Assembly (NCBI RefSeq): GCF_002216065.1
Contig: NZ_CP022282.1
Span: 2,356,001-2,420,000, forward strand
Direction: 5' to 3'
DNA length: 64,000 nucleotides
Origin: Chryseobacterium sp. T16E-39
GTDB lineage: Bacteria; Bacteroidota; Bacteroidia; Flavobacteriales; Weeksellaceae
Below, piece after piece: positions 1 to 6,848 of the stretch. The notes beneath the pieces are model-generated. The model saw nothing but the letters and a program-made list of their open reading frames with translations, was not told the DNA's origin and did no database searches. Made by a program: the position numbers and the translations under genes. Within the stretch, counting starts at the first letter, position 1. Each line of letters opens with the position of its first letter.

Positions 1-669
1 GAAAATGCATTAAGCATTTTAGTTGGGGAGGCTCCTAATAAAGTAAGCAGAGGAATTGAATTGTCTGATACTTCATTATCTCAGGATTTGTCTGCAGGAC
101 TTCCTGCAAAAATGGTAAGTCGCCGTCCGGATGTACGTCAACAGGAACTGGTTTTACTTGAATCCAACTCATTAGTGGGAATCGCTCAGGCCAATATGTA
201 TCCTTCGTTGAAAATTACAGCAAACGGTGGTGTTAACTCTTTTAAATTTGACAATTGGTTTCAAATTCCGGCTTCATTATTCGGATCGGTTTTAGGAGGA
301 ATTACTCAGCCTATTTTCCAAAAGAGACAGTTGAAAACGGATTTAGCCGTGGCTAAAATTCAAAGAGAAAAAAATGTACTGGCATTCCGTCAGTCTGTTT
401 TAAATGCCATGGGAGAAGTGTCCGATGCATTGGTTTCCAATGAAAGTTTAAAAGTTCAGGAACAAAAAGCAACTGAACAGGTGACTACATTGAAAGATGG
501 GATCAAAAGCGCTCAAATGCTATACAAAGGAGGTTTAGCTAATTATCTTGAAGTGATTACGGCACAGGCCAACTCTCTTCAGGCAGAATTAAACCTTGCG
601 TCTGTAAAAAGACAAAGATTAAGCAGTATTGTTGACTTATACAGAGCTTTAGGTGGTGGTTGGAAGTAG
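1..669 (+). CDS. TolC-like efflux outer membrane protein (NodT family), 5' truncated
   Basis: This is the C-terminal ~222 residues of an outer-membrane channel of the RND-type efflux family, the exit duct that works with an inner-membrane pump and a periplasmic adaptor. The frame is open to the window edge, so the true start lies upstream; the TTG at 61 is not the start. The family pattern LPAKMVSRRPDVRQQELVL is followed by long amphipathic helices with A/Q/N heptads (IAQANMYPSLKI, LEVITAQANSLQAELNL), typical of the second OEP repeat. It ends at TAG 667-669 and is followed by a hairpin terminator, so it is probably the last gene of an efflux operon. The substrate cannot be told from this part. 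Confidence 0.9.
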   Translation, partial: ENALSILVGEAPNKVSRGIELSDTSLSQDLSAGLPAKMVSRRPDVRQQELVLLESNSLVGIAQANMYPSLKITANGGVNSFKFDNWFQIPASLFGSVLGGITQPIFQKRQLKTDLAVAKIQREKNVLAFRQSVLNAMGEVSDALVSNESLKVQEQKATEQVTTLKDGIKSAQMLYKGGLANYLEVITAQANSLQAELNLASVKRQRLSSIVDLYRALGGGWK

Positions 670-690
670 TCATTAAATTTAATATTGTTG

Positions 691-722
691 AAGTGCGGTC
701 TTTCGGGATCGCACTTTTTTAT
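691..722 (+). terminator. Rho-independent terminator after efflux gene
   Basis: A 7-bp stem AAGTGCG/CGCACTT (691-697 and 710-716) has a loop containing TTTCGGG and is followed by a T run. It lies 21 nt after the efflux-gene stop codon. Confidence 0.85.
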
Positions 723-954
723 TGTCGAAAATCGAACTGACGGGAGATCAATATCCGCATATAACAGAGAAAATCACAATGTCATTTCGAGTAGGTTTTG
801 AAAAAATCGTATCGAGAAGTTTCTGATTTTGAAATAACATTTTTTTGTTAAACGCAAATGCGCAAATTATTTCACCAGCTTTATATTCTGAAGGCTCAAA
901 GATTTTATTCCCTGATTAAAATTAAAAATAATTCCGGGGCACTTATCCACAATA

Positions 955-1021
955 TTGTCATTCCGTAGGAATCTAAACAATGTATTTTAAAAGCTTCATT
1001 TAGATTCCTACGGAATTGACA
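955..1021. repeat. Palindromic interspersed repeat (REP-like)
   Basis: TTCCGTAGGAATCTAAA (961-977) and its exact reverse complement (999-1015) are separated by 21 bp. With flanking TTGTCA and TTGACA each arm is about 23 bp. A single arm with one mismatch recurs at 62526-62548, so this belongs to a dispersed family. It lies beyond the efflux-gene terminator. Confidence 0.75.
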
Positions 1022-1152
1022 TACACGGATAAAGCACAACAGTTTATAATTTGAGATTATCGAAAATTTTAGATTTTCTTGCGCTCTAAAAATGGCATCA
1101 TATTTAAAAACTTTGTGTCTTTATGATAAATCTTTGTGTTAAAAAAAAGAAA

Positions 1153-2094
1153 TTAATGAGAAGTTTGCTGACCAATATATGCAATCAGATGATCAAAATC
1201 CAAAGGAGAATACCCCATCTGTACATAATGGATATCATCTGCTTTTCTATACCATGTCAGTTGCCTTTTTGCATATCTGCGGCTATTTTTCTTGATTTCT
1301 TCAACCGCAAATTCAAGACTCCAGACCCCTTCAAAAAATTTAAACAGTTCCGCATAACCAACCGTATTTAAAGCAGTCAGTTCTTTAAATTGCTCAAGAC
1401 CTTTTGCTTCTTCCATGAGACCTTTCTCCATCATAATATCTACCCTCCTGTTGATTCTGTTGTACAATTCTTCCCTGGGAGCTTCAATTCCTACCCTGAT
1501 TACATTAAAATCTCTGGAATCCTGTGAAATAGCAATTAATTCGGAATACTTTTTGTCCGTTTGCCAAATGATATCAATCGCTCTTAAAAGCCTTCTGTGA
1601 TTATGAAAATCTACAACGCCATAATATTCCGGGTCAAGTTCTTTTAAAATCTCTTGCAGCTTTTCAATGCCTTCGGTATCCAGAATTTCCTGTAATTTCT
1701 GCTGATTTTCAGTATTCGCTTCAGGAAGATCATTTAAACCTTCAATGACTGCTTTTTCATACATCATACTTCCGCCAACAAGGATCACGGTATCATATTT
1801 TTCAAAAAGATCATTGAGCTTTTGCAAAGCATCTTCTTCATACTGACCAATAGAATAGTATTCTTTCACCGAAAGATTCCCAATAAAATGATGAGGTGCT
1901 TCTGCTAATTCTTCCGAGGATGGAGATGCAGTACCGATTTCCATTTCCTTAAAAAACTGACGCGAATCACAGGAAATAATTTCCGTATTGAAATACTTTG
2001 CCAGATCAATGGCCAATCTGGTTTTTCCAATTCCCGTGGGCCCTACTACAGAAATCAAATTTTTTACAGGCCGGCTATTTTTTTTAATGGTCAT
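1153..2094 (-). CDS. miaA: tRNA dimethylallyltransferase
   Basis: Transfers a dimethylallyl group to N6 of adenosine 37 in tRNAs reading UNN codons, an early step of ms2i6A formation in the cytoplasm. The N-terminal P-loop GPTGIGKT (about residues 18-25) is followed by the family signatures SCDSRQFFKEMEIGTA and PHHFIGNLSV. The C-terminal RQLTWYRK also fits IPP transferases, and 313 aa is the normal family length. It is transcribed divergently from yicC; only about 80 bp separate the two start codons. The mevalonate enzyme at 59786-61114 belongs to the pathway that supplies the isoprenoid donor. Confidence 0.95.
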   Translation of the reverse strand: MTIKKNSRPVKNLISVVGPTGIGKTRLAIDLAKYFNTEIISCDSRQFFKEMEIGTASPSSEELAEAPHHFIGNLSVKEYYSIGQYEEDALQKLNDLFEKYDTVILVGGSMMYEKAVIEGLNDLPEANTENQQKLQEILDTEGIEKLQEILKELDPEYYGVVDFHNHRRLLRAIDIIWQTDKKYSELIAISQDSRDFNVIRVGIEAPREELYNRINRRVDIMMEKGLMEEAKGLEQFKELTALNTVGYAELFKFFEGVWSLEFAVEEIKKNSRRYAKRQLTWYRKADDIHYVQMGYSPLDFDHLIAYIGQQTSH

Positions 2095-2150
2095 ATGGAA
2101 TATAAGTCTTGATCAGTGAATATGTTTTTCACAGTGCTAATTTAAATGTT

Positions 2151-2158
2151 TATCTTTG
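2151..2158 (+). promoter_or_regulatory. -7 promoter box for yicC
   Basis: TATCTTTG matches the Bacteroidetes -7 consensus TAnnTTTG and ends 17 nt before the yicC ATG. No clear TTTG is seen at the -33 distance; a T-rich stretch is there instead. Confidence 0.55.
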
Positions 2159-2175
2159 TAAGACAATAAAAAACT

Positions 2176-3033
2176 ATGATTTTATCAATGACTGGCTTCG
2201 GTAGAGCCGAAGATGTTTTTGAGGGTAAAAAAATATGCGTAGATATTAAATCACTGAACAGCAAGAGCTTTGATTTAAATATCAAAATACCGTTACGCTA
2301 TAAAGAAAAAGAGTTCGAAATCAGAAAAATTCTTAACGATAGAATTATTCGTGGAAAAGTAGATTGCTATATTTCTGTAGAAAATCTTGAAGAAAGTAAT
2401 GATGTAAAGATCAACAGAAATCTTATTGATTCTTACATGAATGAGCTTCGAACGATTGCAGGAGATGGACCCGATTTTGAATATCTGAAAATGGCAGTAA
2501 GACTTCCGGATGCAATTACCTCAAGACCAGATGAATTAACGGATGGTGAATGGGAGAACTTAGCAAGGATTGTTACCAATTCTGTTGATCGATTTGAAGA
2601 ATTCAGAAAGGCAGAGGGACAAACACTGCATCTTGAATTAGAAAAAAATATTCAGAATATTGATAAATATTTGTCTGAGGTTATTCCTTATGAAGAAGTA
2701 AGAATTAACAGTGTAAAAGAACGTTATCAAAAATCTCTAAAAGAATTTGAAAATGTAGATGAAACCCGTTTCTATCAGGAGATGGCTTATTTCACTGAAA
2801 AGCTGGATATTTCTGAAGAAAAAGTAAGACTTTCCCAGCATTTAAAATATTATAAAGAAGTAATGGATAATGAAGATTTCAATGGAAAGAAATTAGGTTT
2901 TATTTCTCAGGAAATCGGAAGGGAGATCAATACATTAGGTTCAAAAGCCAATCATGCTGAAATTCAGAAATTGGTTGTTATGATGAAAGATGACCTGGAA
3001 AAAATTAAGGAACAAACGTTAAATGTATTATAG
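2176..3033 (+). CDS. yicC: YicC/YloC family endoribonuclease
   Basis: Member of the YicC/YloC family; the E. coli member is an endoribonuclease that acts on certain RNAs. The N-terminal MILSMTGFGRAE and the C-terminal DUF1732-type block GFISQEIGREINTLGSKAN, then VMMKDDLEKIKEQTLNVL, are diagnostic. The 285-aa length fits the family. It precedes gmk by 88 bp; the yicC-gmk pairing is common in bacteria, although the spacer here carries low-complexity repeat-like sequence and the two need not be cotranscribed. Confidence 0.92.
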   Translation: MILSMTGFGRAEDVFEGKKICVDIKSLNSKSFDLNIKIPLRYKEKEFEIRKILNDRIIRGKVDCYISVENLEESNDVKINRNLIDSYMNELRTIAGDGPDFEYLKMAVRLPDAITSRPDELTDGEWENLARIVTNSVDRFEEFRKAEGQTLHLELEKNIQNIDKYLSEVIPYEEVRINSVKERYQKSLKEFENVDETRFYQEMAYFTEKLDISEEKVRLSQHLKYYKEVMDNEDFNGKKLGFISQEIGREINTLGSKANHAEIQKLVVMMKDDLEKIKEQTLNVL

Positions 3034-3121
3034 GTAGTTTCGGAGTACGAGATACGGGGTAATTGGTACGAGTTAAACCAAGCCCGAAAACTCAGAACCC
3101 GCAACAAGAAACCCATCAACC

Positions 3122-3685
3122 ATGGAAAAAGTGATTATATTTTCAGCCCCTTCGGGGAGCGGAAAAACAACATTAGTAAAACATTCTTTAGATATATTTC
3201 CGGAACTTAAATTCTCCATTTCCTGTACAACAAGGCAGCCAAGGGGAACTGAAGTACATGCAGTGGATTATCATTTTTTAACTCCTGATGAATTCAGACA
3301 AAAAATCAGTGAAGATGCTTTTGTAGAATATGAGGAAGTATACACTGACAAATATTACGGTACTTTAAAATCTGAAGTAGACAAAATCTGGAAGCAGGGT
3401 AAAGTGGTTATTTTTGATGTCGATGTAAAGGGAGGGATCTCTTTAAAAAAATATTTTGGTGAAAAAGCATTATCTATCTTTATTGAACCTCCTTCCATTG
3501 AAGAATTGGAACGAAGATTGATCTCACGAGATACAGATGATGCAGAAACCATTAAAACCCGTGTAGAGAAGGCAGAAGAGGAAATGGCCTATGCTGGTGA
3601 ATTTGATAAAATTGTCGTCAACACGGATCTGGATCAAGCAAAAATAGAAATAGAAAGTTTAATAAAAAGTTTTATCAGTAACTAA
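3122..3685 (+). CDS. gmk: Guanylate kinase
   Basis: Phosphorylates GMP to GDP with ATP, a cytoplasmic step of guanine nucleotide synthesis and salvage. The P-loop SAPSGSGKTTLVKH (residues ~8-21), the GMP-binding SCTTRQPRGTEVHAVDYHFL and the lid-region Arg residues in RDTDDAETIKTRVEKA are visible. At 187 aa it is a normal stand-alone Gmk. It lies between yicC and nadA in the same direction, with spacers of about 88 and 107 bp. Confidence 0.95.
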   Translation: MEKVIIFSAPSGSGKTTLVKHSLDIFPELKFSISCTTRQPRGTEVHAVDYHFLTPDEFRQKISEDAFVEYEEVYTDKYYGTLKSEVDKIWKQGKVVIFDVDVKGGISLKKYFGEKALSIFIEPPSIEELERRLISRDTDDAETIKTRVEKAEEEMAYAGEFDKIVVNTDLDQAKIEIESLIKSFISN

Positions 3686-3689
3686 ACAG

Positions 3690-3757
3690 CTGGAAGCAGG
3701 AAGTTTGATGATGGAAGCAAATGACAACCCATCAGAACATAACTTCTGGTTTCTAAC
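3690..3757. repeat. Imperfect intergenic inverted repeat between gmk and nadA
   Basis: A purine-rich segment GCTGGAAGCAGGAAGTTT (starting near 3690) is partly complementary to TAACTTCTGGTTTCTAAC (near 3740); roughly two thirds of positions pair. A similar low-complexity spacer of different sequence lies between yicC and gmk (3034-3121). It looks like a degenerate mobile intergenic repeat rather than a gene. The strand asymmetry (purine half, pyrimidine half) is the main visible feature. Confidence 0.4.
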
Positions 3758-3792
3758 CTCTGGCTTCTGATAATTAAAAAATTGAGGTTGAT

Positions 3793-4812
3793 ATGAGTAC
3801 CGAAACATTAGAAAAAGCTAAATCTGCTATTCCTGTAAGGGGATTTCTAGACATTAAAGATATAGCCATTCCTCAAGGAGAAGAATTGGTGAAAGCTATT
3901 CTTAAGCTTAAAGAAGAGAAAAATGCGGTTATTTTAGCGCATTACTACCAACCTGGAGAAATTCAGGATATCGCTGATTTCCTTGGAGATTCTTTACAGT
4001 TGGCAAGACAGGCAAAAGATACGAATGCTGACATGATCGTTTTCTGTGGTGTCCATTTCATGGCGGAAGCAGCAAAAATTTTAAATCCAACGAAAAAAGT
4101 AGTTCTTCCGGATACCATGGCAGGATGCTCTTTAGCAGATGGATGCAGTGGCGAAGGATTGAGAAAAATGCGCGAGCAACACCCTAATGCTTTGATTGCA
4201 ACCTACATCAACTGTAATGCAGAAACAAAAGCCGAAAGCGATATCATCGTAACAAGTTCTAATGCCGAAACTGTAATTGAAGCTTTACCTACAGATCGCC
4301 CGATTATATTTGCCCCGGATAAAAATTTAGGAAGATATCTTTCAAAGAAAACCGGTAGAGATATGATCCTTTGGGATGGAAGCTGCATCGTTCACGAGGC
4401 ATTTTCAATGGAAAGGATCGCACAACAATTAGCAGACAATCCCGATGCAAAATTAATTGCCCATCCGGAAAGTGAAGAAGCTGTTTTAAAGCTGGCCCAT
4501 TTTATAGGATCTACATCTGCATTGTTAAATTACGTAGAAAATGATGATTGTCAAAAATTCATTATTGCAACTGAGGAAGGAATTCTTCACGAAATGAGAA
4601 AACGTGCTCCTCATAAAGAACTGATTCCTGCTTTGGTTTTTGATGAAAGCTGCAACTGTTCTGAATGTTTTTATATGAAACGCAATACAATGGAAAAATT
4701 GTATTTGTGTATGAAATACGAACTTCCGGAAATCCTTATCGACGAAGAACTTCGTTTGAGAGCCTTGAAGCCAATAGAAGCGATGTTGGATCTATCAAAA
4801 AGCATAAAATAA
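3793..4812 (+). CDS. nadA: Quinolinate synthase A
   Basis: 4Fe-4S enzyme that condenses iminoaspartate with dihydroxyacetone phosphate to give quinolinate in de novo NAD synthesis. Family motifs: ILAHYYQPGEIQDIADFLGD, VFCGVHFMAEAA, DTMAGCSLADGC, INCNAETKAESDIIVTSSNA, DGSCIVHEAF and CNCSECFYMK. These include the Cys residues expected to hold the cluster (FCGV, GSC and the C-terminal CNCSEC region). It is 339 aa, full length. No nadB or nadC is in the window. A strong terminator follows at once, so it ends its transcription unit. Confidence 0.95.
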   Translation: MSTETLEKAKSAIPVRGFLDIKDIAIPQGEELVKAILKLKEEKNAVILAHYYQPGEIQDIADFLGDSLQLARQAKDTNADMIVFCGVHFMAEAAKILNPTKKVVLPDTMAGCSLADGCSGEGLRKMREQHPNALIATYINCNAETKAESDIIVTSSNAETVIEALPTDRPIIFAPDKNLGRYLSKKTGRDMILWDGSCIVHEAFSMERIAQQLADNPDAKLIAHPESEEAVLKLAHFIGSTSALLNYVENDDCQKFIIATEEGILHEMRKRAPHKELIPALVFDESCNCSECFYMKRNTMEKLYLCMKYELPEILIDEELRLRALKPIEAMLDLSKSIK

Positions 4813-4817
4813 TAAAA

Positions 4818-4846
4818 AAGCACTGTTTTCACAGTGCTTTTTTTTA
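4818..4846 (+). terminator. Terminator after nadA
   Basis: A 9-bp perfect stem AAGCACTGT/ACAGTGCTT (4818-4826 and 4831-4839) with loop TTTC and a T run. The A run before it allows it to act in the minus direction too, after the last peptide gene (4854-5033). Confidence 0.92.
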
Positions 4847-4853
4847 TGTATCA

Positions 4854-5033
4854 TTATTCGAAGCAATATGCGCTTACATCAACGCAAGCCTTGCAATTTT
4901 CAGATAAAGCAAAATAATGGTCGCAGGTGTTCGTGTACTCAGGGCCTGGTCCATAACTATTATTAACCGGACATCCACCACAAGTCAGGGAACCTTTAAT
5001 TTCTTTCAATTTTAATCTTGATAATTTTTTCAT
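4854..5033 (-). CDS. Cys-rich leader-bearing peptide A (bacteriocin-like/RiPP precursor-like)
   Basis: A 59-aa peptide read from ATG 5031-5033. Its leader MKKLSRLKLKEIKGS resembles the other peptides of the array, but the Gly-Gly is degenerate (GS at 14-15). The core has six Cys (18, 21, 37, 47, 50, 57) and keeps CP...YGPGP and ALSENC. Only 14 bp separate it from peptide B upstream, so the two are probably cotranscribed and end at the hairpin at 4818-4846. Function unknown; secretion after leader cleavage is inferred from the leader shape only. Confidence 0.7.
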   Translation of the reverse strand: MKKLSRLKLKEIKGSLTCGGCPVNNSYGPGPEYTNTCDHYFALSENCKACVDVSAYCFE

Positions 5034-5047
5034 AGTATTTTATTTTA

Positions 5048-5236
5048 TTAATTAACATCAGGGCAACCTAAGGGGTTCGTTGTTGAGTAAAGACAAACCT
5101 TACGACCTCTTAAATCTGTACACCAGGCACAACCAGTCGGTCCGCAATCAAGATCTACCTGACATTCATCTAATAGTGTTCCTCCACCGTCAATTGATTT
5201 TAAATTCACACGGTTTAATTTTTTTAAATTCTTCAT
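5048..5236 (-). CDS. Cys-rich leader-bearing peptide B (divergent core)
   Basis: 62 aa. The leader MKNLKKLNRVNLKSIDGGG is nearly identical to those of peptides C-E, with the double-Gly at 17-19. The core is different: six Cys at 25, 31, 36, 39, 48 and 58 (CGPTGCAWC, RKVC) and no YGPG motif. The leader is thus conserved while the core has changed, as in families of ribosomal peptides that share one processing machine. It is likely cotranscribed with peptide A. Function unknown. Confidence 0.75.
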   Translation of the reverse strand: MKNLKKLNRVNLKSIDGGGTLLDECQVDLDCGPTGCAWCTDLRGRKVCLYSTTNPLGCPDVN

Positions 5237-5319
5237 ATTAGCTTTAATTTACATATAACATTTAATCTTAAGATGTCTAAATGAGAAATAAAAATCTGCC
5301 TTCACAGAACTTTTAATTC

Positions 5320-5505
5320 CTATTGAGGAAAACAATCCATGCTTACCTTTACATAAATTTCACAACATTTAGGTAATGCCTGAAAGTCTGCACAAGACCT
5401 TGGAAACCCAGGACCATAAGGTCCAACCGGGCAATTTTCATCGCAGCCTGTTCCCCCATTAATTAGCTTCAAATTTTCTCTACGTAAGTTTTTTAAGTTT
5501 TTCAT
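5320..5505 (-). CDS. Cys-rich leader-bearing peptide C
   Basis: 61 aa from the ATG at 5503-5505. An in-frame ATG three codons earlier (5512-5514) is possible, but the shared MKNLKxL leader favours the inner one. The leader ends INGG (17-18). The core carries CPVGPYGPGFPRSCADF and ALPKCC, with Cys at 21, 25, 38, 47, 48 and 58, exactly the spacing of peptide E. Together with D and E it defines a core family in this array. Function unknown; bacteriocin-like or RiPP precursor-like by leader. Confidence 0.78.
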   Translation of the reverse strand: MKNLKNLRRENLKLINGGTGCDENCPVGPYGPGFPRSCADFQALPKCCEIYVKVSMDCFPQ

Positions 5506-5568
5506 ATCGTTCATTTTTATTTAGTTTAAAAATATACTTTAAGATCCCTTATGAAGTTTCTACACATA

Positions 5569-5594
5569 AAAAGTACTGTAAAACAGTACTTTTA
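5569..5594 (-). terminator. Terminator after peptide D
   Basis: An 11-bp perfect stem AAAAGTACTGT/ACAGTACTTTT (5569-5579 and 5583-5593) with a 3-nt loop and T-rich flank. It lies immediately after the stop of peptide D on the minus strand, so peptide C is likely transcribed separately. Confidence 0.8.
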
Positions 5595-5771
5595 TTATAA
5601 ACAATCAGGAAGTTCAATTACTCTTGCTTTACAGCACGCAGGTAGGGCATCAAAAGCAGCACATGATTGAGGATCTGGGCCATAAGGTCCCGGAGGACAA
5701 TTATGATTACAGACACTGCCTCCACTCAGCTTTTTTAAATTATCTCTGTTTAATTTTTTTAAATTTTTCAT
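5595..5771 (-). CDS. Cys-rich leader-bearing peptide D
   Basis: 58 aa. The start chosen is ATG 5769-5771, because MKNLKKLNRDNLKKLSGG matches the sister leaders; a longer frame reaching 5819 would add an unrelated N-terminus overlapping peptide E. The core is CNHNCPPGPYGPDPQSC then ALPACC, with Cys 21, 25, 37, 46, 47 and 57. Only 32 bp separate it from peptide E upstream, so E and D probably form one transcript ending at 5569-5594. Function unknown. Confidence 0.77.
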   Translation of the reverse strand: MKNLKKLNRDNLKKLSGGSVCNHNCPPGPYGPDPQSCAAFDALPACCKARVIELPDCL

Positions 5772-5803
5772 ACTAACTTCATTAGTCATTGAATATTTTA
5801 AAA

Positions 5804-5989
5804 TTAATCCGGAGCACATTCAAAGCTTAGCAAAACTTTAGGCTTGCAACATGCGGGTAAAGCATCATAATCTGCACAAGATCTTGGAAACCCAGGTCCA
5901 TAGGGTCCGGGAGGACAAGCAAAATTACAGGTTGCCCCTCCATTAATAGATTTTAAATTTTCTCTTGTTAATTTGTTTGATTTTTTCAT
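5804..5989 (-). CDS. Cys-rich leader-bearing peptide E
   Basis: 61 aa from ATG 5987-5989 (an earlier TTG at 5996-5998 is less likely). The leader MKKSNKLTRENLKSINGG is followed by a core with CPPGPYGPGFPRSCADY and ALPACC. Cys positions 21, 25, 38, 47, 48 and 58 are identical to peptide C. A -7 box (TATATTTG on the minus strand, 6053-6060) lies 63 nt upstream and a terminator of the preceding unit just beyond, so this is the first gene of the E-D unit. Function unknown. Confidence 0.78.
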   Translation of the reverse strand: MKKSNKLTRENLKSINGGATCNFACPPGPYGPGFPRSCADYDALPACCKPKVLLSFECAPD

Positions 5990-6052
5990 ATAATTCAATT
6001 TAGTTTGAGTTATAAATATAGTAAATCATTTTGATTCTGAATAAAATTTAAA

Positions 6053-6060
6053 CAAATATA
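6053..6060 (-). promoter_or_regulatory. -7 promoter box for peptide E-D unit
   Basis: On the minus strand this reads TATATTTG, a match to TAnnTTTG, between the terminator at 6081-6109 and the peptide E start. No clear -33 TTTG partner is seen. Confidence 0.45.
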
Positions 6061-6080
6061 GAATGATCTGAAAAGAACAT

Positions 6081-6109
6081 AAAAAAGGCTGCCCAATTCT
6101 GAGCAGCCT
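6081..6109 (-). terminator. Terminator after peptide F
   Basis: A 7-bp stem AGGCTGC/GCAGCCT (6086-6092 and 6103-6109) ends in a run of six T on the minus strand. It lies 11 nt after the peptide F stop codon and closes the G-F unit. Confidence 0.85.
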
Positions 6110-6119
6110 GTTTTATTTC

Positions 6120-6314
6120 TTATGATATCACTGGTCCTACGCATGCAGGACTGAGAAACGCTTCATTCTTACAGCATTGTGATAATGACTGATATGCAGC
6201 ACACGAGTGCGCAGCACCTGAGCCTGGTGGCCCATAAGTATTTCCTGCCGGACAACCTCCCGGGCAGCCTGAACCATTAATGGTTTTCAAATGTATTCTT
6301 GATAATTTTTTCAT
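6120..6314 (-). CDS. Cys-rich leader-bearing peptide F
   Basis: 64 aa. The leader MKKLSRIHLKTINGSG has a degenerate double-Gly (GSG). The core has CPAGNTYGPPGSG and SLSQCC, with Cys at 17, 21, 38, 47, 48 and 58; the last four positions equal those of C and E although the middle is longer in Gly/Ala. It lies 43 bp downstream of peptide G and is followed by a terminator. Function unknown; same family as A, C, D and E. Confidence 0.75.
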   Translation of the reverse strand: MKKLSRIHLKTINGSGCPGGCPAGNTYGPPGSGAAHSCAAYQSLSQCCKNEAFLSPACVGPVIS

Positions 6315-6357
6315 AATAGCATCTTATATATTAGACATTTAGTTTCTCATTACCTGA

Positions 6358-6525
6358 CTAAACCATGGGCGGATAACAGGTTCCCCCAGGAGTACGCCAA
6401 CACCCCCAACCTCCTTGTCGGAAACAAACATAAGCTGCTCCACCACAAGTATCAATCTGGAATTGAGTAAATCCACCTTGCACTTTTTTTTGCTCCTCTC
6501 TCGAAAGCTTTTTACTGTTTTTCAT
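6358..6525 (-). CDS. Leader-bearing peptide G, Gly/Trp-rich divergent core
   Basis: A 55-aa frame from ATG 6523-6525 to TAG 6358-6360. The leader MKNSKKLSREEQKKVQGG is clearly of the double-Gly type (GG at 17-18) but the core is unrelated to the others: four Cys (27, 34, 42, 50), aromatic and Gly-rich (RQGGWGCWRTPGGTC), ending PPMV. It is the most upstream gene of the array on the minus strand. Function unknown; plausible bacteriocin-like or modified peptide precursor. Confidence 0.65.
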   Translation of the reverse strand: MKNSKKLSREEQKKVQGGFTQFQIDTCGGAAYVCFRQGGWGCWRTPGGTCYPPMV

Positions 6526-6829
6526 ATTATAATTATTTTAAAAATTAGGTTTCATTGGAAGTCTCAAAAGTGAGTGTCCAAAATGATAAAACAAAGCAGG
6601 AATTAGTATCTGTGCAGGATGGCTAAGTAAGTGTTGAGATTCTTATCGTTTTTGTATTTTATGATACATCAGGGAGGATTTTCATCGTCTAAAGATGGTC
6701 AATAAAAAAAGACTATGACAAGTCTGTAACAATGATTACCAAAGAGATATATCACGGTTCTCCTTTTTCTTACCTGAAAAAATATATATTAAAAATGCGT
6801 AAAAAATTTTTATTTTCCAAAATAACTTC
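6526..6829. other. Intergenic region between peptide array and threonine leader
   Basis: About 300 bp separate the divergently transcribed peptide G and the threonine leader. It should hold the promoter of the G-F unit, but I find no clear TAnnTTTG on the minus strand. The + strand ORF beginning at 6732 is read through here only as an upstream extension of the leader peptide and is not believed. No other structure was recognised. Confidence 0.5.
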
Positions 6830-6837
6830 TACATTTG
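6830..6837 (+). promoter_or_regulatory. -7 promoter box of the threonine operon
   Basis: TACATTTG matches TAnnTTTG and ends 11 nt before the ATG of the short leader peptide (6849). This placement would start the mRNA just upstream of the leader and supports the 33-aa reading over the longer ORF from 6732. No -33 TTTG is evident. Confidence 0.6.
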
Positions 6838-6848
6838 TCACTTCAAAG

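Larger units (their letters stand above)
670..1152. other. Intergenic region with repeat fragments, no gene
   Basis: No convincing coding sequence in about 480 bp. It holds the terminator at 691-722, a TCATTTCGAG...TATCGAGAAG-type segment at about 780-825 that resembles interspersed intergenic repeats of flavobacteria, and a perfect 17-bp inverted repeat at 961-1015. The efflux gene and miaA converge on it, so no promoter is required here. The overlapping + strand ORF at 1123-1371 is antisense to miaA and is not believed. Confidence 0.6.

Noticed and set aside
1123..1371. 82-codon plus-strand ORF overlapping miaA
   Set aside because: Antisense to a clear miaA frame and of non-protein-like composition.
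4665..4907. 80-codon plus-strand ORF at the end of nadA
   Set aside because: It runs through the 3' end of nadA in another frame and through its terminator.
5772..5819. Upstream extension of peptide D
   Set aside because: It overlaps the end of peptide E, and the leader starting at 5771 matches the other array members.
6732..6848. N-terminal extension of the thr leader reading frame from an ATG at 6732
   Set aside because: A -7 box lies inside this extension at 6830-6837, so transcription would start downstream of it; the extra residues also lack the Thr/Ile bias.
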